From Serripes groenlandicus (taxonomy: Eukaryota > Mollusca > Bivalvia > Cardiida > Cardiidae): 64,000 bases of DNA. The notes under the pieces were generated by a model. It was not told the DNA's origin, did not search any database, and was given only the letters and a program-made list of their open reading frames with translations. The translations under genes were made by a program, and so were the position numbers. This document shows positions 1-12,200 of this stretch, piece after piece. The stretch spans positions 195,813,706 through 195,877,705 of the forward strand of contig JASEVX010000001.1 of the NCBI GenBank assembly GCA_031761405.1. Reading direction: 5' to 3'. How positions within the stretch are numbered: the first letter of the stretch is position 1; every line of letters begins with the position of its first letter.

Positions 1-491
1 ATATTTTCAGGTTTAAAATGCAGCCTCAAGAATGTTAAACAAGATATTCCTTCAATTTGGCCTAGTTTTTGACCAAATATGACCAAGATTCAAACTTGGC
101 CTAGATATCTTTTAGACAAACAATCTCAAACAGTTTCAAGCTGCTGTAGAAAAAAGTGTGGCCTCTAGAGTTTTAACAAGATGTTTCATCAATTTGGCTT
201 AGTTATCTTGTTTTTGACTGGACATGAGCCGTATTCAAAGTTGGCCTACAAATTATCAAGACAAACATTCTGACATAATTTCAAGATGCTGCAGCAAAAA
301 TTGTAGCCTCTAGTGTTAACAAGATTTTCCTTCAATTTAGCCTAGTGATCTACTTTTTGACCCAACAAAACATAAATTCCGATAAATTAAAAATGATCTC
401 CAAAATGTAGCCTGTAGAGTTTTAACAAGCGAATTGGTGACAACGGACGACGGACAAAATGTGATTACAAAAGCTCAGGTGAGCTTAAAAA
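1..491 (-). mobile_element. Tandem-core element, truncated by the window edge
   Basis: Diverged units of about 120 bp (TTCAATTTGGCCTAG, AACAAGAT, TGCTGTAG blocks) end at GGACGACGGACAAAATG then GCTCAGGTGAGCTTAAAAAG. This is the non-hairpin end seen in the other GACGGAC-ended elements here. Confidence 0.6.
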
Positions 492-865
492 GTAACAACT
501 GATTTCCTTTAAAAAAATATCTTGGAATAAGTCTTAAAGTAGAATGTATTTTCAAATTTTGAACAGAGGTACTTTGAAGTATAAGAAACACAAATATGGA
601 AAACAATTAAGGGTTTCTCATAATACAACAAGAATAAATATGTAGTTTGTAGTAGTAATGTAATGTATAATTTGAAAAGAGTTAACAGTTTCAAGGCTAT
701 ATTGGATGTTTAAGAATTACACACACATATCTATCACAGTTAAACCTGAAAAATCCTCAAAGTTTGTGTATATTATTTTAATATTCTATTGTAGAGATTT
801 GTTTCTTGTTTTTGCTCTAAATGTAGATTGATGAATCGTTTCTTATAATATGAAAGAAAAATTAC
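492..865. other. Unassigned intron sequence
   Basis: AT-rich DNA within NCAPD3 intron 7. I see no exon, repeat unit or structured element. Confidence 0.5.
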
Positions 866-1244
866 TTTGCCATTAGTGTTGGGACGATGATCGATTATAA
901 TCGAAAGTTAATCGGATATGCATCACGTTAGGGCTATTTCAGTAAAACATATGTCCCACCCCAGGAAGGCACTTTCAAAATTGACCAACCCCCTTCAGAA
1001 GTTTATTTGACTAGAAAAGAACCCCCTTTAGAATATTTTCTGAGCAAATTCGGACCCCCTTCAGAAGTTTATATTTTTTGTTGCAAATTTCAACCCTCAA
1101 TAGCAGTTTTGTCGGACTTCTGATTAGGACTTACTATAAGTGTATTCATGGTCCAACAGTAAGTTTCTGCTCTTGCATCGTAAGTAAAGATGTTGATTCT
1201 GACAGGAATTAAAATACACATGAATTTGTATTGAGGTTTAAGAC

Positions 1245-1432
1245 TGATTTTCAACATCTTTGGTCATTTAAAGGCGGTCAGTTATCCATACCCTCTGTTC
1301 CTGGAAGACCCAGTACTAAGCCAAACCCAAACAACTGACAGTTTCCTCATATAAATCAGAGGCGGAGGCCTCGAACTCGGAACCTTCAGGTTATAAACCA
1401 AGCATATTACCAACCACGCCACAAAGGCCTTC
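1245..1432 (-). mobile_element. tRNA-derived SINE
   Basis: Read on the minus strand from 1430, it starts GGCCTTTGTGGCGTGGTTGG (A-box-like) and has GGTTCCGAGTTCGAGGCC (B-box-like) about 45 bp on. No acceptor stem closes, so this is a SINE head and not a tRNA gene. Confidence 0.6.
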
Positions 1433-2106
1433 ATTAAGATATTTCAAATTAAATTTGAACAAGAAAATGTGTCCATGGAACACAGATGCCCCAGTCGACA
1501 GTCAGATGAACAAATGTAGGGTCACAAATAGCTTTATTAACAATTAAACAAAATAACTTTAAATAAGTATTAAATCAAAAAGAAATTTAACAAATAGGAT
1601 TTCTGAAAAGCATTAACATTTAATATCCTTAAGAGAATAGATTACAATGTCAGAATTGTTTTATGGCATGTCAATTTAAATATAGGTAATAATGTATATT
1701 ATATTGTATGCAAAACAAGTGCTCTGTGAATTATAAGACTTGTGTGGAAAAAAAAAAGGTGAAATTGCACGTTTTAACACAATGTTGTCAAAAAGCTGTC
1801 TGCTGCAGAGGCGTCAGAAAGCATCTACATGAGGGAAAGGGTTAAAACACAAAGTCCGCCATTTTGTTGTCAAGGGTCATAACTTTTTCCGATTTTCAGT
1901 ACCATACCGTTTTGATTGTATCTCGAAAAATTTGTCTCCAAACGTATTCTGTACACTACGTTTGAGAAAAATATTTAAGTGGTTAAAACAAAACGGTATT
2001 TCATCATCGGGCAGTCTGTCTGTCACAGTGATTCAGATTGCAACTCGGTCTTTTAAGACAGCTGTCCTAAATGTAAAAAATATCCCAGGCCATTTTGTCC
2101 TAAACT

Positions 2107-2620
2107 TAAACAAGAGGGCCATGATGGCCCTGGATCGCTCACCTGATTTTTTTGTTTGACTATAGCAATATAAGCCCCGCCCCCTGGTAGTTTCCTACCT
2201 TGGCTTGGCTTGAAAAAATCTAAGAGGGTCACCCTAGGAACATTTCTAGTAAATCTTTTGAAAATAGATCAGACACTTTCGGAGGAGAAGATTTTTTAAG
2301 GTCCACTATATCCATATAAGGCAAAATAGCTCCGCTCCCTGTGGCCATTTTTTTATGACCAATCAAAATGGCTTCAATTATCTGATAGAGGGTCACCCAA
2401 GGAACATTTCTACAAAATTATTAAAAAATCGGCCTGACACCTTTGGAGGAGAAGATTTTTAAAGTTTTCACTATAGCCATATAAGTCAAATTAGCCCCCC
2501 CCCCCCCCCCCCCCCCCCTGGCGGCCATGTTTTTAGACAAAGCAACATGACTTGAAGGAATCTGATAGAGGGTCAACCAAGGAACATTTCTACAAATTAT
2601 TTGAAAATCGTCCTGCCACT
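2107..2620 (-). mobile_element. Tandem-core element, type A, truncated, with a poly-C run
   Basis: It starts with the hairpin ACAAGAGGGCCATGATGGCC then CGCTCACCTGA, and carries about 2.5 units of about 175 bp (AAGGAACATTTCTACAAA, TGGCGGCCATG). It is cut off near 2620. A run of about 27 cytosines lies near 2492-2518. Confidence 0.7.
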
Positions 2621-2630
2621 TTTAGACGCG

Positions 2631-4325
2631 CTTTCCTATGGAGCCTATCCAGCCTTGTATATTTGCATTTTTAGGTGAGTCAAAACTAGAAATACTTTTG
2701 TATGATGGTCACTTTACTTTTTCAACTATACTTTTCCGGTTTAACAAAAGCATGTCGAAAATCCAGCCTCGTATATCTGCATTTGTAGGTTTTTCAAATC
2801 TCGAAATGATTATGTAGATAGTAGATTTACTTTTTAAACCATACTTTTCCGGTTTAACAAACGCATCTTTACACTTCTAGAACCAGAAAATATCATTCTC
2901 CTTTTTTTTGGAATGATTGATTGAATGGTGAAAGGAATATTTTCAAGAGTGGATAAGATGGCAAAAGATTATGGACATATAAATAGTTAATTTAAAAAAG
3001 ATGATTTAATAATTTCAACAAGCTACATTTACTAAAGTTTTGTAACTTAACATGTAAAATATAAATGAAAAAAAAAATAATAATTTGAAATCTGCAGCAG
3101 ACATCTTTAAAAACTTAAAGGCAAAATTAAAAAAAAAAAAAGCTCTATGATTGAAGGTATAGTTATTTATCAGAGAATTGAACAGGGAGTTATTGGAAAA
3201 TGATCATGCTGTGCAATTGACTCACTGATTTAATTTAATAACATTTTAAAATTTGGTTAATAAATGTTTTTAATTTGAAATAGCAATTTAATTTCTCTTT
3301 TTACCCCAATGTTTTCAAAAGTTATATGCTGTAAATTTATGCATCAATTGTGTCTGCAGGGAGGAAAGGGTAAAATAATCAGGCACTATGTTTTCAAAAG
3401 GTATCTGCTGTAAATGCATCAATTTGTGTCTCTTACAGGTGGGAAAGGGTAAAATAATCAGACAATAATATTATGTTTTCAAAAAAAATGAAATAGCACA
3501 ATTTCTCTTTTTACCACAATGTTTTCAAAAGTTATCTGCTATAAATGCATCAATATGACTGTCTAAAGGTGGGAAAGGGTTAAATAATCAGGCAATGTGT
3601 TTTTAAAATGTATCTGCTGTAATATGCATCAATATGTGTCTGCATGTGGGAAAGGGTTAAATAATCAGGCAATATGTTTTTAAAAGGTATCTGCTGTAAA
3701 TGCATAATTATGTGTCTGCATGTGGGAAAGGGTAAAATAATCAGGCAATATGTTTTCAAATAAATTGATATAGCAATTTCTCTTTTTACCACAATGTAAT
3801 AATTAGACGGAAATTGTTCATCAGTTCGCCAACAGTCGTCAATAGGCTCCGCCCATTTGTCTTCGTTAGTTTCCGTATATCGCCCATATATGGAGTGACA
3901 AAATCGGCTACACATGTAATTCTAGTTTTGTAAATCGACTTTTGTTAAGCGCGACTTTCCATTGTACATTCGTACCTTGACTTCTTAACAATTGTCTCGT
4001 AAAGTGTTTTTTGTTCAATTGAAAATGTACATTCGCGGAATTTGATTTGCAAACACGGATTTATTAACTAGAAATTAACGGGTTTAAAAGTAACTTCACA
4101 ACAATACATCTGCATTTCAACATGTTACTATCTAAAACGTACAGACATACACAGTTGACATTTTGAAACAGGATCTAGACTTGCAAACATGAGTTTGTTA
4201 AACCGGAAAGGTATAGTTTAAAAAGTAAATTGACCATCATACAAACATATTTCTAGTTTTGACAAACCTAAACATGCAGACATACAAGGCTGGATTTTTG
4301 ACACAGGATAGGCTCCATACTTTCC
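2631..4325. mobile_element. Inverted-repeat element with 6-bp duplication, third nesting level
   Basis: The element spans 2637-4319. It begins TATGGAGCCTATCC and ends GGATAGGCTCCATA, with CTTTCC immediately outside each end. The arms (about 250 bp) are inverted copies that repeat CTTTTCCGGTTTAACAAA and ATCCAGCC motifs internally. The middle (about 3300-3760) is a tandem array of about 80-bp units derived from a TTAA-element end (each with GGGAAAGGG). No coding sequence was recognised. Confidence 0.7.
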
Positions 4326-4693
4326 AAACTTACATTTACTGATGAACACCTATTAAAAATCTGCGGCAATATTGAAAACCTTTTAGAATTACAGTTAATA
4401 TACTAACAGGTTAAGAAAACATTGTGGCAAAAGGAGAAATGAGCAATTTATTCTTTTCCACAATGTTTTCAAAAGTCTTCTTCAGGTGACTGTCTAGCTT
4501 GTATTTTAAACTTATTTAGTGTTAAGCTGGAGTGAATTATTGTAATTTTCACTTTAACTAAATTTAAACATAAGTAAAGAGGGAAGAGAAAAAGTCATTT
4601 CCACTATGTGACGGGTGATATACCTGGACAGTCTAAAATGTTTAAAAATTCAAGTAGGCTTGTATATTTATGATGTGGGTGATTCTCTTTTTT

Positions 4694-4990
4694 TTAGACC
4701 AAAACCGTTTTGAGCGTCTTGTAAATTATGGCCTTTTCATTTTCGCTGCTGGCCTCGATCACAACTTGTTCAAAGTTTGGCAGCAGATTTGCACAAATCA
4801 CAGAGGCCTTATGGTTTTTGCTGTCTGTGTGCCTCTTTAATGTACTGGTCCGAAAATAGGAAGTCCCGTCTGTCAATGCATTTTTTATATGTTGGGTGCA
4901 CAAATTGTAGCCGTTTTTCTGCATTGAAATCTGCTCAGCCAGAAATTTTGAAACGCTCTAGACGATTTGACAGGCAAATCAGGTACAGTA
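4694..4990 (-). pseudogene. TTF/BED-like zinc-finger fragment
   Basis: The minus-strand frame reads ALTDGTSYFRTSTLKRH then TDSKNHKASVICANLLPNF. The F-R-T-S-T-L-x-R-H-x(5)-H pattern resembles the zinc finger of ZNF862/KIAA1586-type proteins, a group related to hAT transposases. The frame is broken just upstream, the expected first Cys is not in place, and it stops within 80 residues. It looks like a stranded fragment, either cargo or remnant, inside the TTA-duplicating element. Confidence 0.5.
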
Positions 4991-6098
4991 CTTATTGAGG
5001 AGTTGGGCATTTGTTCTTAATCGGCTGAATTTTGATTTATTTTTTCCGTTTTAATGCTTGTCGACGCGTTATCTTTCCGAAAAAAATCAGCGATTGTCGA
5101 AAATATTTTCGGTCCGACATTTTGAAAGGTTTAATCCGGGTTCTTAAAAGAGGCCCTACGATTGGCTGATATTTAATGAGCCAGCCAATGAAATCAAGTT
5201 TTACATTTTTCAATGATCATTAGACGCTTTACATGTAGTATACTTTAATGCATTGTAACTGCTGGGAAGCGCGTACGTAACTCGACAAAACGATTTTTGT
5301 TTATTATGAATCAAAATGCGTCTACTGCACATGATATTTTTCAGTTGGCTTCGCGGAGATTAACTCTAGCGATGTCATATTTCCGATGCCCGACGCCAAT
5401 CTGATTCTGAATCTCTGCAGTCAATATAAATGAGCAGATACGGTCAGAGGCAAAAAAGAAAATGATGCCCCCCTTTAGAAGCGAAATTGGACTTTTCACC
5501 ACCCCCTACAGTAGCAAATTAAGAAAAAGACCTTCCCCCTACAGATTTTTTTTATTTTGCCGTCCTGGGGTGGGACATATGTTTAACTGGAATAGCCCTT
5601 AGCGATAATCGATTGCAATTTACCACAATCGATTATTAATCGGTTCACCTTTTCTGCTTCATTTATGTTTGATTAATATTCGCTTCCACAAGGGAGATTA
5701 CTCTCGTGGGCTAGCATGTAAATACAACAACTTGAAATCGAAACAAAGTGGTTTTTTCAATAAAATGATACAACCTAGTAAAGACAAGACATTAAGCCGG
5801 TATATTTTTTATCAAACATAAATAATAAGAAGCATTGCGAACATTAAGGCTTGTTAAATATAATACTGTATGAACCGATTATATAATCGATGTCTAATCG
5901 AATGAGGCAAAGTGATTGTAACCGATAATCGATTGTAAAAATTGAACCGATGGCCCAACACTATTTGCCATGCAATTTTTCAAAAGTTGTCTGTTGCTGA
6001 GGCGTTAGAAAGCATCTGTTTGTTAGAAAGGGTTTATCACTTAATATTAGGAAAATATGGTATGAAGCTCTAACCACTACAGGTCAATCTAAACCTAC

Positions 6099-6226
6099 CT
6101 GCTGCCAAAGTTACCATCAAAGGATTCAATATCAAATCTGGATAGGTCGGTCAGTATTTGTACAGTGTGGGAGGCCGACGACACAGACTGTCTTAGGGAG
6201 AAACTTTCAAGTAAACTTATCATATC
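6099..6226 (-). CDS. NCAPD3: NCAPD3 exon 7 (last exon in window)
   Basis: The acceptor is CTTTTCAG and the donor AG|GTAGGT. It encodes residues 229-270, including LLESFSLRQSVSSASHTVQI and FDIESFDGNFGS, aligning with the leucine-rich helices that follow the acidic linker in the family. It ends in phase 2; the partner exon is outside the window. Confidence 0.85.
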
Positions 6227-9200
6227 CTGAAAAGAAATAGTAAATGAGACATGTGACTACATGTCTGACAAAATTTGGCTGCAGGTGCATTTTGGAGCCG
6301 TAAAGTCAACACATTAATGATTATGACACATCAACAGACTTTTGAAAACATTGTGATAAAAGGAATTACTCAATATCAGAAATTTCTCTTTTTGCCACAA
6401 TCTTTTAATCTTTTAAAGGTGTTTACCGGAGATGAATCAAAATGAGTCTTTGCAGCATTTTGACAAATTTGCATTAATCCATTTTTTTCGTGTGTGTTTT
6501 ACACTGCTTTTCACAATTGTCCAGTTATATCATGGGTTTTCCTGGGTACATCCATCCAATTCATCCTGACACCAGCAGGTCAGTGGTAATGCTTACCCCA
6601 TAACACTAAGCACTCAGGAAATAAAGTCATTACTGCCATTTTTAAGTCTTTGGTATGACGTGGCAGTGGATAGATCCCATAACCGCCGGCACCTGAGGCT
6701 TTACCACTTCACCCAGGAGGCGGTCAATGATTAAAACTCTGTACTCAGAAGAAGCCTCTGTCCCACATGGAGACACATTTAGATGTAACTACAGCATGGA
6801 CCTTTTGCAAACACTTGATACAATGAGGAACTGCTCATAAACGCTCATAAAATGATAACTTTATTTGTAGACTCTTTCCATATTTTTCCTCTGCCAAACT
6901 ATTTCAAAGTTGACTATGTGGTAAAGGGTTAAAAGGTTGACTGACCACTAACAAGGCTCTTAGATTTGTTCGAATGATATTGATATCTTGTGGCGTCATC
7001 TCTTTGGCTTCGTCATCCTCGTCATTCAGCCCTTCATCACTGTCTTGACTTGCAGGTAGAACTGTGTCGTCCTGGTTAAATATACAGACCTCTAGGTTTA
7101 ATACATGAAGTAAATTGTAGTGCTCTAGATTAAATCAGTATTTATAATTCCTAAACCCTTATTTGACATTCAAACCCTATGTTGTGGCTACTCAAAAGTA
7201 TTGTCTCACTGAAAACATTGTGGAATTGTAGCGTGAAATTTCTCTTTTTGTCAAAATATTTACAAAATATGTAAAGTGTCTATAAAAGAAAGTTAATCCT
7301 TCTTGCTGAGAAGTGAAAACATTGTGGCAAAAGGAAAAGTTGCTTGTTATCAGCAATTTCTTCCTTTACCATAGTGTTTTCAAAGGTCGACTGCTGCAAA
7401 GGCATCAAATTTTGACTGTATCTGGGAGAGGGTTAACATATGGTACTCCACCATAACCTGGAGCATGTATGCAAGCAAAGTAATATGAGACTGATGCCAA
7501 TTCTTGATTATTATTGAATAACTTTCCCACTCACAGATGCAACTGCAGCAGACAATTTTTTTGAAAATATTGTGGCAATAAGAGAAATTGCTAACTATGA
7601 CCCTCACCTTTTACCAATGTTTTCAATTCTATCAAATTATTATGGTTTCATTAAAGATTTTCCATATTTTTGCAAAGATATTACAAAGTCCTCTGCTGCA
7701 GACTTATCGTTAGTGGGAAAGGGTAAAGATTGACGAAATATAAAAAATGTGTAGGGACAGATCTGTTCTCTAAGAAATTGCAGGTTTTCTTAAATTCTAA
7801 AAACCATTTGAGACTATCTAACCCTTAAATGTGAGTCATCAAAAGAATTGTCTAACTGACACAATTCTTTTGACGACCCACAACATAGGGTTAGGTTGGG
7901 TAATAAGAGATATAATGGGGAAAAGAGTTGTCATTTCTAAATGTAGGACTGACCTCCCCAGTTGACCCTCTTTTGTCCTTGTTTCTCCTTTTAGTTTTCC
8001 TTTTTCCCTGGCTACATTGCACTGGGCTGGAGCTTTTTTTCCTTTTGTTTCCAGCAGACGTACCTGTAAATCATGAATAAACAAGAATTACACATAATTA
8101 TTTGTCTCGTCATACTCAGCTTAGACTATCAATACAAGTGTAAAATACAAAGACAAACTGTGTGTGCTAAATTTGAAGTCGATCTAACAAGTCCAAAATA
8201 AAAGAAAAATAACAAAAAACATTCTTTGATGCCAAAGCATGAAATTATTTATTTGTTGTATGATAATTATTATTATATTTATTTGTGCAAAATTTAAAAT
8301 CTTTTTAACAAAATATGAAAAAAAATGTCCAATTCTCAAAATCCCCTAAAAACATCAAAATTCATGTTTTTAACCCCAAAATAAGATCACACTCAGAACT
8401 TTCTGTTTTCAATACAACGGATAGTATTAGAAGCAACTACGATCCAAGTTTAAAGGCTAGCACAAGTAGTTATTGAGCAAAAGTAAAAAGATGAAACTTC
8501 AACGTTGGAACTAAAATCAATTGTTCACAGAGTTGTCAGAGGACAAAATAGCTCGCCTATCAGGGCCATCGTCTATCAAGGCCTACTTCAGAACAGTTAT
8601 AGCATTAGGTAAAGTCACACAGTATCACCTATTGCAAGATAATACACATTTTGAATACTTGCATGCAAAAGTTAACCAAGTCCATACAGGCCCTTTTGGG
8701 CCTTTTAAATCTGTAAATTTGTTTATATACGATGTATGCTGATAGTGAACATAATACCGAAGACTAACAGTATCAGATAAAACCACACATGACCCTGAAT
8801 AAGTGTGTGAAGTTTCAAAGCAACAGCAAACTCTGTGTCTGAGAAAAGGCCTTGCACGCAAAGGTTTGACCAAAATTCTAAGTCCAAAAAGGGGCACAAT
8901 TCAATCAAAATCCATTCCAGAGTTATGGGACTTGACATACAAGGTCATCTAATGACCCTAAATAAGTGTGTGAAGTTTCAAAGCAACAGCAAACACAGTG
9001 TCTGAGAAAAGGCCTTGCACGCAAAGGTTTGACCAAAATTCTATGTCCAAAAAAGGGCATAATTCAGTTAAAATCCATTCCAAAGTTATGTGACTTGACA
9101 TACAAGGTCATCTAATGACCCTGAATAAGTGTGAGAAGTTTCAAAGCAACAGCATACACAGTGTCTGAGGAAAGGCCTTGCACGCAAAAGTTTAACCAAA

Positions 9201-12200
9201 ATTCTAAATCCAAAAAGGGGCACAATTCAGTCAAATTCCATTCCAGAGTTATGGGACTTGACATACAAGGTCATCTGATGACCCTGAATAAGTGTGTTAA
9301 GTTTCAAAGCAACAGCATACACAGTGTCTGAGAAAAGGCCTTGTACGCAAAGGTTTGACCAAGCTGGCAACACCAACGCGGACGGGGGACCCTGGCGTGA
9401 TTAAATAAGCTCCCCTATTTCTTCGAATAGGCGAGCTAAAAATGACAAGGTTAAAAAATACCAACAGAAAAAACAAGATGTGTTTGTGAAACACTGATGC
9501 CCCCGAATGGCAAGATCTAGGTCGAAGGTAATGGTCAAGGTCAAAACTATTGGTACTGATAGAAAGGTCATGTCACAAGGAATACACATGTGAAATATGG
9601 AAGCTGTACCTGTTAATATTCAAAAGTAGTGGTCAAGGTTAAAGTTTTCAAAATGTAAGTCAAAGGTCAAGGTGAAGGTCACAAGGTCAAAACTTTTGGT
9701 ACTGACAGAAAGGTCATGTCACAAGGAATACACATGTGAAATATGGAAGCCGTACCTGTTAATATTCAAAAGTAGTGGTCAAGGTTAAAGTTTTCAAAAT
9801 GTAGGTCAAAGGTCAAGGTGAAGGTCGCAAGGTCAAAAATGTTGGTACTGACAGAAAGGTCATGTCACAAGGAATACACATGTGAAATATGGTAGCCGTA
9901 CCTGTTATGGTTCAAAAGTAGTGGTCAAGGTTAAAGTTTTTTTCGAGAATGGCAACATCTAGGTCAAAGGTCAAGGTCAAACATTTTGGTACTGACAGAA
10001 AGGTCATGTCACAAGGAATACACATGTGAAATACGGTAGCCGTACCTGTTATGGTTCAAAAGTAGTGGTCAAGGTTAAAGTTTTTTTCGAGAATGGCAAC
10101 ATCTAGGTCAAACTTCAAGGTCGCAAGGTCAAAAATGTTGGTACTGACAGAAAGGTCATGTCACAAGGAATACACATGTGAAATATGGTAGCCGTACCTG
10201 TTATGGTTCAAAAGTAGTGGTCAAGGTTAAAGTTTTTTTTCGACAGACAGACAGACAGGCCAAAAACTAGATGCCCACCGAATCGGTGATTCCGGAGGCA
10301 TAATTAAACAAGTGATAGTTAATTAGTAGCAAATATTTAACTGCAAATATCTGGAAAATTTTATCAGGAGTGTAAATGAAACTGCAAGGAGTGGACCCTG
10401 TTAAAGGAAATAGTAAAATGGCTCATCAGTCAAGGCCATTTGTATCAATATGGCTTGAACAGTTTTTGTAGAGGGTCACTCAAAGAACATTTCTACCAAA
10501 TTATCTTAGAATCAGACATGCAGATTATGGAGGAAAAGGATTTTAAAGTTTGGATATTTTTCTCTTTTCTGATGCCGCAGCAACCAAAGTTCTCCACAGA
10601 ATGTAAGTCTTTGAATAATTTTGAAAGAGGACCAACAAAGGAACATTCCTGTGAAGTTAAGTTGAAATTGGTTTAATGGAATGGTAGAGTTGTCATTTGT
10701 AGCTAAAAGTTCAATTTACCCCTTTTGTGATGACGCCTGGTTGCTATGGTTTTGTAACCAATCAACACGGCTTGAACAAATTAAGTAGAGGATCACTAAA
10801 GTACGATTCCTATTCAATTTTCTTAAAATCAGACAAGCAATTTCATGAAAACGGAATTTTAAATTTTGTCAATTTGCCCAATTTCTGATGCCGCACAACT
10901 GCCATGTTTTTCAAGCAATCAGTATGGATTCAACAACTTTTGTAGAGGGTCACCCAAGGAACATTTCTACCAAATCATATTGGAATCTTACATGCAGATT
11001 CAGAGGAGAAGATTTTATAAAGTTTGGACATTTTGCCGACTTTCTGATGCCGCAGCAACCAAAGTTCTCAATGGAATTTAAATCTTTGAGAATTTTGAAA
11101 GAGGGCCACCAAAGGAACATTCCTGTAAAGTTTTGTTGAAATTGGTTTAATGGTTAAGGAGGAGATGATGTTTAAAGCTAAAAGTTAACGACAGACGTCG
11201 ACGGACAGAGAGCGAAAAGAAAAGATCAGCTTTAGCCTTGACTAAATATTCAAATGTATGACCCCTTGAAGCCATTTGTTATGTTGGAGAACTTAGAAAT
11301 TAAATGCGTGTGCAAAATTTGAAATCCTTCTAACATATTGATCTTCATGAGCAAATTCTCCTATTACCACAATGTTTTAAAGATTTCTGCTGCAGATGCA
11401 TCAAAATGTGTCCGCAAATGGGAAAGGCATAATAATTTCTACGTGCCAAATCTTACCAAGAATCAATATTTGTTTCAGATAATCAATTGATTTCTCGTAC
11501 AACTCCGGATGAAACACCTTGAAGGCGACACTGCCTGGTACCAGTAGTAACTTGGTGTAAACTTGGGCCCCAACACATCCCAGTATCCTCTTATCTACAC
11601 TTACTGAATTCTGGAAAAATAATATTAACCTTTCACATAAAACAAATCTGCAGTTGATGACTGCAAACAAAATTGGATAAATCGTGAAAAAAATCCATAA
11701 ATGAGAGATAATTTATTAAATAGAGTTATAAGCAATCTCTCCTTTTCCCACAATGTTTTAAAATGTTGTCTGTTGCAGATGTGTCAGAAAGAGACTAAAT
11801 ACTGGAAAGGGTTAATTTGTTGAATGACATGTGACCCATTTTAGAGCTTGATCTAGATTTCATTGAGATGAATGTTCTAATGAATATTCATGTAGATTGA
11901 ATGTAACCCCTTGAAAGTTGAAGGCAGCACTAGCTGGTATTAATACATGTAGTGACTTGGTATAAACTTGGGCAGCAACACATCCTAGTTACTCTCTTTC
12001 CTACACTAACTGATGTCTGGAGAAACAAGATATACCTGGAACTGATGGATGCTCCCAAACGTATAGAGGACACATACATGGAAATAATATGCACATGAAG
12101 CTTTCCATGAAGTTTCATTGAATCCAAGTCAGTAGAAGCTGAGAAATAGCCCAGACAAAATGTTCTTATGTCATAGTATATAGAAATTAAAAGGGCAATA

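Larger units (their letters stand above)
928..5601. mobile_element. TTA-duplicating inverted-repeat DNA transposon (about 4.67 kb), nested in the hAT-like element
   Basis: The element runs 931-5598. Its ends form a 41-bp inverted repeat with three mismatches: GGGCTATT at each tip, then AAACATATGTCCCACCCC, flanked by TTA on both sides (928-930 and 5599-5601). A TTA duplication fits PIF/Harbinger-type elements (TWA target), but no matching transposase is readable. The interior holds a SINE, a tandem-core element, a third nested element and a zinc-finger fragment. Confidence 0.72.
866..5971. mobile_element. hAT-like element with 8-bp target duplication, split by a nested insertion
   Basis: The element runs 874-5963. 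It begins TAGTGTTGGG and ends CCCAACACTA, flanked on both sides by the exact 8-bp duplication TTTGCCAT (866-873 and 5964-5971). Eight-base duplications and TAGTG-type ends are hallmarks of hAT elements. The inner ends carry ATCGATTATAATCG-like sequence on both sides. Only about 420 bp belongs to this element; the rest is a later insertion (931-5598). No transposase was found, so it is probably non-autonomous. It lies in NCAPD3 intron 7. Confidence 0.8.

Noticed and set aside
1932..2159. 75-codon open frame ending in a type A hairpin end
   Set aside because: It runs across the boundary of two repeats and resembles no protein.
1..6098. Search for NCAPD3 exon 8 on the minus strand
   Set aside because: No segment with acceptor, donor, phase 2 entry and the expected family helices was found. 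The next exon is assumed to lie outside the window.
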